Positions 25,970-32,453 of a DNA stretch of 35,475 bases are shown here, in pieces. Below the pieces are notes generated by a model that saw only the letters and a program-made list of their open reading frames with translations, did not search any database and was not told where the DNA came from. The stretch spans positions 1-35,475 of the forward strand of contig JABDFZ010000021.1 of the NCBI GenBank assembly GCA_013286325.1. The letters are read 5' to 3'. Positions within the stretch are counted from its first letter, which is position 1. Each line of letters starts with the position of its first letter. Made by a program: the position numbers and the translations under genes. This DNA comes from Bacteroidota bacterium (lineage in GTDB: Bacteria > Bacteroidota > Bacteroidia > Sphingobacteriales > Sphingobacteriaceae).

Positions 25970-26108
25970 GGCTCCGATGGAGCCTTAAAACCACGCATTG
26001 TGATGTGGCTATAAACACGTGGCTCCTCTGGAGCCTAAAAGTTTATAGCTCCGGAGGAGCGTCCTGTTTATAGACAGATGGGAAAAACGCGATGGCTCCG
26101 GAGGAGCC
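25970..26108. repeat. Cluster of four GGCTCC-nnn-GGAGCC hairpins (REP/BIME-like)
   Basis: Four short palindromes: 25970-25984 (loop GAT), 26021-26035 (loop TCT), 26048-26060 (GCTCC/GGAGC, loop GGA) and 26094-26108 (loop GGA). The second is nested in an outer inverted repeat CTATAAAC (26009-26016) and GTTTATAG (26041-26048), and GTTTATAG recurs at about 26067. The 432-bp gap from DUF488 to the tRNA-like unit holds this cluster and no gene. Resembles dispersed intergenic palindromic repeats. Confidence 0.75.
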
Positions 26109-26194
26109 TCCTAAATTCGCCCTTGTTATTTATTTTGATGCGTTTGCTCAGTAGTTGATATACTTTTGATAATAGAAAAAAGACCTTTATATAA

Positions 26195-26224
26195 GTAAAG
26201 CCCCTGATGGGCAGGGGCCTTTAC
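26195..26224 (-). terminator. Terminator hairpin downstream of the tRNA-like pair
   Basis: GTAAAGCCCCT (26195-26205) pairs with AGGGGCCTTTAC (26213-26224) with one bulged base, around a 7-nt loop. It lies 33 bp beyond the 3' end of the minus-strand tRNA-like RNA A, where a terminator of that unit is expected. The U-rich stretch is weak. Confidence 0.6.
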
Positions 26225-26256
26225 TAACCAATTATAAACCTAAATTATGAGAAGAG

Positions 26257-26372
26257 CTGTAGGAGAAGGGGTCGAACCTTCACGAAGTGGTTATTCTTAT
26301 TGCTAAGAGTTTCCCAGGATCTCCGCCACCGCGACAAGGAGGTGTGTCTGCCAAAAATTTCACCATCCTACA
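26257..26372 (-). ncRNA. tRNA-like RNA A with very long variable region
   Basis: Read on the minus strand: acceptor strands TGTAGGA (26366-26372) and TCCTACA (26258-26264) pair over 7 bp, discriminator G; then TG, a D-arm with GTG/CAC stem and AGGCAGA-type loop; an anticodon-like arm CCTCC-TTGTCGC-GGTGG (26326-26342) with one central T-T mismatch, giving U33 and GUC at 34-36; a ~44-nt variable region with a TCTTA-GCAA-TAAGA hairpin; and a T-arm GAAGG-TTCGACC-CCTTC (26265-26281) with a canonical T-loop. No CCA is encoded. It is about 115 nt, too long for any normal tRNA. Could be an unusual tRNA, a tRNA mimic or a relic. Confidence 0.7.
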
Positions 26373-26460
26373 GGATTGTTAGTCCTAAGTCGAAAGTTCT
26401 TAGTATCAAGTCAAAATCTGACTTTAGACTCAAGACTTCATACTACCGACTTAGAAAAAG

Positions 26461-26572
26461 CTGTTGGGGAAGGATTCGAACCTTCACAGAGTGGTTAGCC
26501 CGCTTCGGGTTTTCCAAATTCTCCGCCACCGGGACAAGGAGGTGTGTCTGCCTAAAATTTCACCACCCAACA
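26461..26572 (-). ncRNA. tRNA-like RNA B, tandem homologue of RNA A
   Basis: Same architecture as RNA A: acceptor TGTTGGG (26566-26572) with CCCAACA (26462-26468), discriminator G; nearly identical D-arm and anticodon-like arm CCTCC-TTGTCCC-GGTGG (26526-26542, again GUC, but pyrimidine at 37); a ~40-nt variable region with hairpin CCCG-AAG-CGGG (26499-26509); T-arm GAAGG-TTCGAAT-CCTTC (26469-26485). Two acceptor pairs differ from RNA A by compensatory changes and the variable-arm hairpin is rebuilt from different sequence, so the structure appears selected. A promoter lies upstream on the minus strand. It precedes RNA A by 88 nt. Confidence 0.72.
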
Positions 26573-26619
26573 ATGTTTTTATTTTTAAAGAACGCTAAGC
26601 TTTTGTCGATTGCTTATTA

Positions 26620-26651
26620 CAAATCTAACAGACCAATCACTTTGTTGCAAA
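26620..26651 (-). promoter_or_regulatory. Minus-strand promoter (TTTG-N20-TAGATTTG) for the tRNA-like pair
   Basis: On the minus strand TTTG (26648-26651) is followed after 20 nt by TAGATTTG (26620-26627), matching both the -33 and -7 Bacteroidota consensus with normal spacing. Transcription would start about 40 nt before RNA B. Divergent from the Lrp gene on the plus strand. Confidence 0.65.
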
Positions 26652-26723
26652 TATTTCAATAGAATATTTGTATTTTTATCAGATTTTAATTATTCTTGTA
26701 TATTAATAAAGAATTCCAAATTT

Positions 26724-27200
26724 ATGTCCCACAGAAAAGCCCAAAATTTAGAAATTGATAATCTCGACATACAGATTTTATCTATATTAATGAAGAATGC
26801 TACTACTCCATACACAGAGATAGCGAAAGAATTGATCGTTTCCGGCGGAACAATACATGTGCGGATGAAAAAATTGGAGGAAATGGGCGTAATAAAAGGC
26901 GCCAGTTTGGAAGTAGATCCTCAAAAATTAGGGTACGATATAACCGCCTTTTTAGGCATTTTCCTCGAAAAAGGCTCACAATATAACGAGGCTGTTAAGC
27001 AGTTAAAAACCGTAAAAGAGATTGTTGAGTTGCATTATACTACTGGCAGCTATAGCATTTTTGCAAAAATTGTATGCCACGATACCACACATTTACGTGA
27101 AGTATTAAACGAACAGATTCAGGGTGTAAAAGGTATTCAACGCACAGAAACATTTATCTCGCTTGAAGAAAGCATCAGGAGGCAGATAACTTTGGAATAA
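26724..27200 (+). CDS. Lrp/AsnC-family transcriptional regulator
   Basis: A 158-aa protein starting at ATG 26724 (MSHRKAQNLEIDNLDIQIL); a longer in-frame start at 26610 would add an unrelated stretch across the promoter region and is rejected. The HTH is at about 8-60 (LDIQILSILMKNATTPYTEIAKELIVSGGTIHVRMKKLEEMGVIKG) and the RAM/AsnC ligand-binding domain from about 68 (GYDITAFLGIF, VELHYTTGSYSIFAKIVC). Regulators of this family sense amino acids or related metabolites as octamers. It is divergent from the tRNA-like unit. Targets unknown. Confidence 0.93.
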   Translation: MSHRKAQNLEIDNLDIQILSILMKNATTPYTEIAKELIVSGGTIHVRMKKLEEMGVIKGASLEVDPQKLGYDITAFLGIFLEKGSQYNEAVKQLKTVKEIVELHYTTGSYSIFAKIVCHDTTHLREVLNEQIQGVKGIQRTETFISLEESIRRQITLE

Positions 27201-27215
27201 ACTTTACTTAAGCGC

Positions 27216-27430
27216 TATTTAGCGATTGACCTATTAAAAGTTAAACTTTAACCCAAAAATAACCCCTATTGTCATTTCGAACGAGGCACGAGGAGAAATC
27301 TTCTGCAATAGGTAGGTCGGCTACTTGTACGGCGCTAATGTCTGTTTTAGAAGATTTCTCTCTATCGTTCGAAATGACAATATTTTTTATAAAACGCGCT
27401 TTCAACTTTTCGGGAATTCTAATTGCTCAA
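27216..27430. repeat. MITE-like nested inverted-repeat element, copy 2
   Basis: Homologue of the 9094-9279 element. The inner hairpin arms are 27270-27307 and 27344-27379; the outer repeats are degenerate (TATTTAGCGATT at 27216 and AATTGCTCAATT at 27420), matching at 9 of 12 positions. The 3' end TTAGAATTCCCGAAAA (minus strand) matches copy 1. The right end overlaps the last codons and stop of the minus-strand gene at 27419. Confidence 0.85.
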
Positions 27431-27685
27431 TTCGATCTTAAGGTTAAAATCTTCCCGGCTTAATTTCCCTTTCCGTAATTGACTTACATACTTTAAAGAG
27501 CTTAACCTGTCCAGCTCTTCCTGGTATTGCCTGCGTTCATCGGCAGTTTTCGGAGTTTCTCTTAGCCTTAAACGGATGGAGGCACGGGATATTTCTTCCT
27601 CAAGTACATCAAGCGCACAGGTGTAAAACTGATCATAAACACTTCGGGGGAACAGAATACGGGTCGTTGGCTTTTCCATCGACAT
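27419..27685 (-). CDS. Small hypothetical protein, unknown
   Basis: An 88-aa, strongly charged, helix-rich frame (LDVLEEEISRASIRLRLRETP, DERRQYQEELDRLSSLKYVSQLRKGKLSRED) with no signal peptide or membrane segment. MSMEKP offers two ATG starts (residues 1 and 3). I recognise no family. Its last six codons and TAG fall within the end of the inverted-repeat element copy 2, so the C-terminus may have been reshaped by that insertion. Coding potential is moderate: base composition matches neighbouring genes and no competing frame is better. Confidence 0.55.
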   Translation of the reverse strand: MSMEKPTTRILFPRSVYDQFYTCALDVLEEEISRASIRLRLRETPKTADERRQYQEELDRLSSLKYVSQLRKGKLSREDFNLKIELSN

Positions 27686-27773
27686 AATAATACTACTAAA
27701 ACAAAAACACAGCTTTAAAATAATATTATCTATATGTTATGTTTAAACAGGGTGCTTTTAGTAATTGGGTGCG

Positions 27774-27810
27774 TTTCTATATTGTTAACATTAAATTAAC
27801 AATATAGAAA
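27774..27810. repeat. 15-bp perfect AT-rich inverted repeat
   Basis: TTTCTATATTGTTAA (27774-27788) and TTAACAATATAGAAA (27796-27810) are exact inverted repeats around a 7-nt loop. The site lies in the 280-bp gap between divergently placed small genes. No U-run; may be a regulator operator or structured RNA element. Confidence 0.6.
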
Positions 27811-27884
27811 TCACAAGTTAATATAGTGATCTTACCTTTATCAAGCTGTCTCCAATAACAATCCAGACAGTATGGATAAATTAT

Positions 27885-27906
27885 AAAGCCTTTATAATAA
27901 GGCTTT
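27885..27906 (+). terminator. Weak terminator-like hairpin
   Basis: AAAGCCTT (27885-27892) pairs with AAGGCTTT (27899-27906) followed by T and C. It is upstream of the DUF3606 gene, so it may end read-through transcription or be a leader structure. Low certainty. Confidence 0.4.
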
Positions 27907-27965
27907 TCAATAGAGAAAGGTATTCTATCAGGTATAATTAATTCTCAAACAAATTTTATTAAGCC

Positions 27966-28157
27966 ATGGAAAATTACAGCAAAACAGAAAATCAGACGAA
28001 AGAAGTAAGCCAGATCCAGGATAATTATAACGATGAATATTGGTCAAAAAAATACGGTGTTTCTGCCGATGACCTCAAAAAAACCCATAAGGTTGGTATT
28101 TCTGCCAAAATAATTGAAGCGAACATTAAAAATAAAAACTTTAATGTTACTGCTTAA
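27966..28157 (+). CDS. DUF3606 small protein
   Basis: A 63-aa polar protein. The DUF3606 core is visible: DEYWSKKYGVSADDLKKTHKVGISAKIIEANI, with the aromatic W/Y, the KKYGVS turn and the VG pair. These short proteins are common in Bacteroidota and Proteobacteria, often stress-linked, with no known biochemical role. The ATG lies after an A/T-rich leader. Its 3' end overlaps the convergent DinB gene by 11 nt. Confidence 0.8.
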   Translation: MENYSKTENQTKEVSQIQDNYNDEYWSKKYGVSADDLKKTHKVGISAKIIEANIKNKNFNVTA

Positions 28158-28677
28158 TTAGGTTCGCCTCATTATTTATTAAACAAGTCATCTGTGCTAT
28201 ATGATGATCATCGTGCTCAGCTACAAACCAGGCCAGGTCAATTACCTTCATAGGTGTACCGAGGCGGGGATGTATGGATGTTTTGTTTAAATCTTCATCC
28301 TTTAACGAACGCAGTTTAGCAACAAAACTTTGCCTTTCCTTTCTGAATTGAGCGATAAGTTCATTGAAAGTTTTGGCATCGTGCGGGGTTTCGTGCGTCT
28401 TTCTATTGGTGAGATCGGCGGCCTTCATATCTGGCCGGGCATCCAATATCTGGTGTAATCTTTCATACCAAAGCGGTTCAAGATCAGCAAGGTGCCCAAT
28501 CTCTTTTTTTACCGACCACTTATTATCCTTCAATTGCGGATCAAGATCATCGGTTAATTTACTAATTTTCTCAGTCAGCCTGGCAGGGGTACCCTCCAGC
28601 CGTTCAATTATACCTGGTAAAAGTCCATTGTCTTCAATTGCCGGAAAAACCCGGTCGAACCAATTTGTGCGTCGCAT
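28147..28677 (-). CDS. DinB-family putative metal-dependent protein
   Basis: A 176-aa four-helix DinB-like protein. The metal triad is probably H62 (KEIGHLADLE) with H155 and H159 (AEHDDHHIAQM), the standard DinB/YfiT spacing. WSVKKEIGHL and the C-terminal helix are the typical DinB_2 landmarks. Members include thiol transferases, but specificity cannot be assigned. It overlaps the end of the DUF3606 gene by 11 nt in convergent orientation. Cytoplasmic. Confidence 0.88.
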   Translation of the reverse strand: MRRTNWFDRVFPAIEDNGLLPGIIERLEGTPARLTEKISKLTDDLDPQLKDNKWSVKKEIGHLADLEPLWYERLHQILDARPDMKAADLTNRKTHETPHDAKTFNELIAQFRKERQSFVAKLRSLKDEDLNKTSIHPRLGTPMKVIDLAWFVAEHDDHHIAQMTCLINNEANLIKQ

Positions 28678-28737
28678 GGCTTTAGTTTAGCGTGGTGTAT
28701 AAATCAAAGGTAGATATAAAAGCATTATTGTTTTAAC

Positions 28738-29625
28738 TCACTTCCCCAGCTCCTCCTGCAACCCATCAATAAATACTTTTAAATGCTTTTTCCTGGCATC
28801 TTCATGCCTTATTGCGGCATAATGCATACGCCACAACCCTTCAGAACCTATGCTTGCCAGCGTTAAATCAGCTAATATGGCAAACGCATCCAGTTCCCAT
28901 TTGGGCATAGTAAGTATGCCTGTACCGTTTTTCACCATCTCAAGCGCTACTTGTGTAAGCGGCATAGCAGTAACCTGTTTTGGTTCAATTTTATTTTCTT
29001 TCAAAAAGTATTTATAAACAGCTACCGTTTCCACTGGAGGAGTGTGTATAATCAGCGTTTGATTAGCAAAATCTTCTGCTTCTAAATATTTCTTTTCTGC
29101 CAGCGGATGATCTTTAGGTAAAACGGCAACTATCTCATCAAGGAATAACTCAATATATTTAATGCTTTTGTCGTTCATCGGCTCGGAGGTAATGCCCAGG
29201 TCAATGTCGTTGTTCAATAAGCGTTCAAGCGTATCATGCGATGCCTGCATATTAATGTTTACCTCGATGTTTGGAAAACGAGCTTTCATCTTCACCATAA
29301 AAGCAGGTATCCAATGATAGCTGGTAAAGCATTCTGTACTTAAACGTATAATACCCGCATTACCCTCTCGCATCGCATTTATGGTATCGGCCGCCTGGTC
29401 AAGCTCAGCTAACACTTTTTCAGCAGTATCATATATCACCTTGCCTTCTTCAGTTAGTATCCATTGATTTTTAGTGCGATAAAACAGTTTTGCACCCAAA
29501 CGGTCTTCAATATCTTTCAGCTGGTGGCTCACTGCCGATTGTGTAAGAAACAGTTTGCCAAGCGATTTGGTAATCCCCTTTTCATCCGCTATGGTTTTTA
29601 TTAATCGCAGGTGCCGTGTTTCCAT
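28738..29625 (-). CDS. LysR-family transcriptional regulator
   Basis: A 295-aa regulator: wHTH at 1-60 (METRHLRLIKTIADEKGITKSLGKLFLTQSAVSHQLKDIEDRLGAKLFYRTKNQW) and a periplasmic-binding-like effector domain about 90-290 (GIIRLSTECFTSYHWIPAFMVKMKARFPNIEV, DIDLGITSEP, EIVAVLPKDHPLA). The STECFTSYHW segment resembles MetR-like LysR proteins that sense homocysteine, which is only a hint. It is divergent from the DMT exporter gene, its probable target, across 160 bp with a TATCTTTG promoter element at 29719. Confidence 0.92.
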   Translation of the reverse strand: METRHLRLIKTIADEKGITKSLGKLFLTQSAVSHQLKDIEDRLGAKLFYRTKNQWILTEEGKVIYDTAEKVLAELDQAADTINAMREGNAGIIRLSTECFTSYHWIPAFMVKMKARFPNIEVNINMQASHDTLERLLNNDIDLGITSEPMNDKSIKYIELFLDEIVAVLPKDHPLAEKKYLEAEDFANQTLIIHTPPVETVAVYKYFLKENKIEPKQVTAMPLTQVALEMVKNGTGILTMPKWELDAFAILADLTLASIGSEGLWRMHYAAIRHEDARKKHLKVFIDGLQEELGK

Positions 29626-29718
29626 AATCTAAATATACATACTACAACAATTTATACATGCTTTTTTATTCATCTCATCATGCTCAACATCGCATACAAA
29701 TGTAGAACGATAGTCATT

Positions 29719-29726
29719 TATCTTTG
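29719..29726 (+). promoter_or_regulatory. TAnnTTTG promoter (TATCTTTG) of the DMT exporter gene
   Basis: TATCTTTG matches the Bacteroidota -7 consensus and lies 60 nt upstream of the ATG at 29786, in the LysR-exporter divergent region. No clear -33 TTTG at normal spacing, consistent with activator dependence. Confidence 0.5.
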
Positions 29727-29785
29727 ATTCATCAGGGAAGTAAAAAACGCAACACATTATAACGTAAAAAACATTTATAAATAAA

Positions 29786-30772
29786 ATGAAAACACAGGAA
29801 ACACCTTTAAAATTAACAGTACTGCTGGCTTTCGCTGCGGTTTATATAATTTGGGGAACAACTTATCTGGCCATCGTTATCGGGCTCAAAAGTTTCCCTC
29901 CCTTTATATTGGCAAGCATCCGCTATGTTACGGCTGCTGTAATATTACTAGCAATTTGTGCAATTAAGGGAGAGCAGATATTTATACGCTCAGCAGTTAA
30001 AAGCATGCTCACCGGAGCGGTGGTGCTTACCGGAGGTCAGGCTATTCTTTTTTGGGCCGAAAAATATATTGCTTCGGGGCTTACTGCAGTGTTGGTATCT
30101 ACGTTGCCAATATGGTTTGTAATATTAGATAAGTCACAATGGCGAAATTACTTTTCAAATAAATATATTATTGCAGGACTGATTACCGGTTTTTGCGGGA
30201 TCCTGTTATTGTTCCAAAAATTTCTGTTCGGTAACTCGCAGGACAATAACAGTAAGTATCAATTGCTGGCTGTTATTGTTGTATTGCTTTCCTGTATTTT
30301 TTGGGTGTCAGGCTCATTATATAGCAAATACAGACCAGTGCCGGGGTCGCTTTTCCTGAAAGTGGGCTGGCAACTCACTGGTGGGCTAGCTTCCTGCTTA
30401 ATCATCAGTTTCCTTTTCGGCGAGTATAAAATATTTTCGTTTGCACAGGTAACAGCATCTTCATGGGCGGCTGTACTTTATTTAGCAATTGCGGGCTCAA
30501 TTGTAGCATTCGGAGCTTACACCTGGCTTATTAAAGTAAAGCCAGCGGCAGTTGTTGGTACGTTTGCTTATGTAAACCCTGTTATTGCGGTATTAGCCGG
30601 ATGTTTAATTGCAAACGAAAAGGTATCGGTTTATCAACTTTCAGGGATGGTAATTATCCTGGTAGCAGCATTTCTGATAAATAAAAAAGATTTGTCCGAC
30701 GCAAAGGTTAACCCTCCTGCTAATAAAAAATTGCAACCAACACCTTGTAAAACTGATAATATATCAGCTTAA
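29786..30772 (+). CDS. EamA/DMT-superfamily exporter
   Basis: A 328-aa protein with about ten membrane segments in two EamA halves (about 12-140 and 160-300): AVYIIWGTTYLAIVIGLKSFPPFILASIRYVTAAVILL is the first-half signature and AAVVGTFAYVNPVIAVLAGCLIANEKVS the second. RhaT/EamA-type proteins export amino acid-related metabolites or act as permeases. The LysR gene reads divergently, the usual layout for regulator plus exporter. The C-terminal tail (NPPANKKLQPTPC) is hydrophilic. A VOC protein gene follows after 39 bp. Confidence 0.92.
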   Translation: MKTQETPLKLTVLLAFAAVYIIWGTTYLAIVIGLKSFPPFILASIRYVTAAVILLAICAIKGEQIFIRSAVKSMLTGAVVLTGGQAILFWAEKYIASGLTAVLVSTLPIWFVILDKSQWRNYFSNKYIIAGLITGFCGILLLFQKFLFGNSQDNNSKYQLLAVIVVLLSCIFWVSGSLYSKYRPVPGSLFLKVGWQLTGGLASCLIISFLFGEYKIFSFAQVTASSWAAVLYLAIAGSIVAFGAYTWLIKVKPAAVVGTFAYVNPVIAVLAGCLIANEKVSVYQLSGMVIILVAAFLINKKDLSDAKVNPPANKKLQPTPCKTDNISA

Positions 30773-30811
30773 ATAATCGACTAAAACATTTCACAACAAA
30801 AATAAAATACG

Positions 30812-31222
30812 ATGGCACAGATTATTGCTTATTTAAAATTCGAAAACAATTGCCGCGAGGCTATGAGTTTTTACAAAAAATGCTTTGGCGGAGAATTAAC
30901 ATTTCAAACGGTAACCGGGTCGGCAATGGATTCGCCAGGTATTGGCGATGAAGGGCAGAAAATACTACACTCTTCGCTGATCAGCGATAAAGTGGTACTT
31001 TTTGCTTCGGAAATGACAGAGCCGGGCGAAGAGCTGAACTCTACATATCTTTGGGTAAACTGCAATAATGATAAAGAGATCAGGAGCATATTTGCAGGCC
31101 TTTCGGAAGGTGGAACAATTACAGCAGAACTCCAGCATGCTTATTGGGGTGCAACGTTTAGCGCTGTTAATGATAAGTTTGGAATAAAGTGGTATATCTC
31201 CACACTTAATTTAAAAGAATAA
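30812..31222 (+). CDS. VOC-superfamily protein, PhnB/DUF1428-like
   Basis: A 136-aa protein of the glyoxalase/bleomycin-resistance fold. The opening YLKFENNCREAMSFYKKCFGGELTFQTVTGS, followed by KILHSSLISDKVVLFASEM and the closing WGATFSAVNDKFGIKWYIS, is the PhnB-like subfamily pattern. These lack an established catalytic function and often lack full metal-ligand sets. It follows the exporter by 39 bp in the same direction and may be co-transcribed. Confidence 0.9.
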   Translation: MAQIIAYLKFENNCREAMSFYKKCFGGELTFQTVTGSAMDSPGIGDEGQKILHSSLISDKVVLFASEMTEPGEELNSTYLWVNCNNDKEIRSIFAGLSEGGTITAELQHAYWGATFSAVNDKFGIKWYISTLNLKE

Positions 31223-31243
31223 TGACATCGCCAAAATAAAACC

Positions 31244-31273
31244 AAAAGAGCCACTTAGCAAAGTGGCTCTTTT
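31244..31273 (+). terminator. Strong bidirectional terminator
   Basis: AAAAGAGCCACTT (31244-31256) pairs perfectly with AAGTGGCTCTTTT (31261-31273) around AGCA. A-run before and T-run after serve both strands; it lies between the VOC gene (plus) and the YtxH-like gene (minus). Confidence 0.9.
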
Positions 31274-31309
31274 GATTTAAATAATCCCTTAGCTATACAC
31301 CCCGGCTAT

Positions 31310-31513
31310 TTATAAACCGGCCTTTGCCTGTTTTACGGTTTTGCCAATCTGATCCGCAAAGTCTTCAGTATATTGTTTGGCTTTATCAAACCATTTTGGG
31401 GCATCGTCAACAATATCATCAAATATTGAACGGCCATTTTCATTTTTTTTGGTGATGTAGCTAATGCCGTAACCTACGGCAGCTCCAACTATAATAAATT
31501 TTAATAAGCTCAT
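31310..31513 (-). CDS. YtxH-like small membrane-associated protein
   Basis: A 67-aa protein with a hydrophobic N-terminal segment (LLKFIIVGAAVGYGISYIT) followed by an amphipathic charged helix (WFDKAKQYTEDFADQIGKTVKQAKAG), the layout of YtxH-domain stress proteins. No catalytic residues. It is a stand-alone minus-strand gene with its own terminator at 31244-31273. The 213-bp region upstream to the GntR gene is A/T-rich with no other feature except possible promoters. Confidence 0.7.
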   Translation of the reverse strand: MSLLKFIIVGAAVGYGISYITKKNENGRSIFDDIVDDAPKWFDKAKQYTEDFADQIGKTVKQAKAGL

Positions 31514-31718
31514 GATTTTCTGTTTTAAACTAAACGGTAATTAATAAGATATGTTTTTTTAAGAACCGTTTTTATATGTTTTAACAGGCTTTTGGAAAAT
31601 ATGTTACAACTGTATTTAATCAGTTAGTGTTCAATTTTTTTCACTAATTTTAAATAATTAAAACTATTCCGAAAATTCTTCGTTTCTTTAAAAAATCAAT
31701 TATATTTACATTCATCTT

Positions 31719-31731
31719 ATCATCTGATGAA
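31719..31731. promoter_or_regulatory. Operator-like palindrome overlapping the gntR start
   Basis: ATCATC-T-GATGAA matches the palindrome ATCATCnGATGAT at 12 of 13 positions and contains the ATG at 31727. A perfect copy occurs at 32409-32421 after the gene. Position suggests autoregulation by the FadR-type protein. Confidence 0.5.
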
Positions 31732-32395
31732 TCCCAATATAATTCCCCGCAAATCACTGGCCGATGAAGTGGCCTCCAAACTACAAGACAAGATATTAAA
31801 AGGTGGCTACAAGGTAAATCAAAAACTCCCCGTAGAAGCGGAGCTGATGAAAAACTTTGGCGTCGGCCGTTCTACTATCCGCGAGGCTGTAAAAATTTTA
31901 GTCAACTCTGGGTTTCTTCGTGTGCAGCAAGGAATTGGAACCTTTATTGAGGACAGTTCGGGGATTAACGAGCCACTTGGTCAGCGTTTAAAAAGGGCAT
32001 CTCCCAAAAGTATTGATGAAGTGCGCGAAACGCTGGAAATGAAAATTGCAGAAAAGGCCGCCATGAACCGTACCGGCAACGACATTTCAAAACTGGAACA
32101 TTTTTTAAGCAAACGCACAAAAGCTGCCAATGAAAATTTGGTTGAAGAATGTATAGAAGCGCATGTAAACTTTTACATCGTACTGGCGGAGGCATCTAAA
32201 AACGATATCCTGGCCGATCTGTATAAACTATTTGCCCTGCAATTAAAAAGCGATCTGCTGAACGCCCACGATGATACTTCATTTTTCAAAAATGCACCCG
32301 ATCATCACCATAAATTGTTAGACAGCGTGTTACGCGAAGACCCTAAAATGGCCTGGTACTGGAGCTCCAAAATCACCGGGCACATGGCTAAATAA
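31727..32395 (+). CDS. GntR-family (FadR/FCD-type) transcriptional regulator
   Basis: A 222-aa regulator: wHTH about 8-70 (LADEVASKLQDKILKGGYKVNQKLPVEAELMKNFGVGRSTIREAVKILVNSGFLRVQQGIGTFI) and an all-helical FCD domain from about 88 (VRETLEMKIAEKAAMNRT), including His-rich segments (EAHVNFYIVLAEAS, DHHHKLLD) that may bind a metal and organic acid ligand. Operator-like palindromes sit at its start and 14 nt after its stop. No adjacent metabolic operon indicates the ligand. Confidence 0.92.
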   Translation: MNPNIIPRKSLADEVASKLQDKILKGGYKVNQKLPVEAELMKNFGVGRSTIREAVKILVNSGFLRVQQGIGTFIEDSSGINEPLGQRLKRASPKSIDEVRETLEMKIAEKAAMNRTGNDISKLEHFLSKRTKAANENLVEECIEAHVNFYIVLAEASKNDILADLYKLFALQLKSDLLNAHDDTSFFKNAPDHHHKLLDSVLREDPKMAWYWSSKITGHMAK

Positions 32396-32408
32396 TCGGG
32401 ATTTGATA

Positions 32409-32421
32409 ATCATCAGATGAT
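32409..32421. promoter_or_regulatory. Perfect ATCATC-A-GATGAT palindrome downstream of gntR
   Basis: A perfect 13-bp palindrome located 14 nt after the GntR stop and 33 nt before the end of the convergent MBL gene. Same sequence pattern as the site overlapping the gntR start, so possibly a second operator. Confidence 0.5.
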
Positions 32422-32453
32422 GAGACAATGATATATTTCGTAAAAGGCTGTGT

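Noticed and set aside
25970..26108. CRISPR array
   Set aside because: Repeats are short palindromes of about 15 bp at irregular spacing with varied loops; no direct repeats of 24-40 bp, no spacers and no cas genes.
26381..26456. Spacer between the two tRNA-like RNAs as a functional element
   Set aside because: It holds degenerate AAGTC/GACTT repeats with a weak inverted pattern (CTAAGTCG and CGACTTAG); looks like ordinary intergenic repeat sequence.
26300..26662. 120-aa plus-strand frame across the tRNA-like region
   Set aside because: It reads antisense through both tRNA-like RNAs and repeats itself because they are homologous; no protein features.
26610..26723. Longer N-terminus for the Lrp regulator
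   Set aside because: The extra residues fall over the divergent promoter region and precede the conserved start of the HTH; ATG 26724 fits the family.
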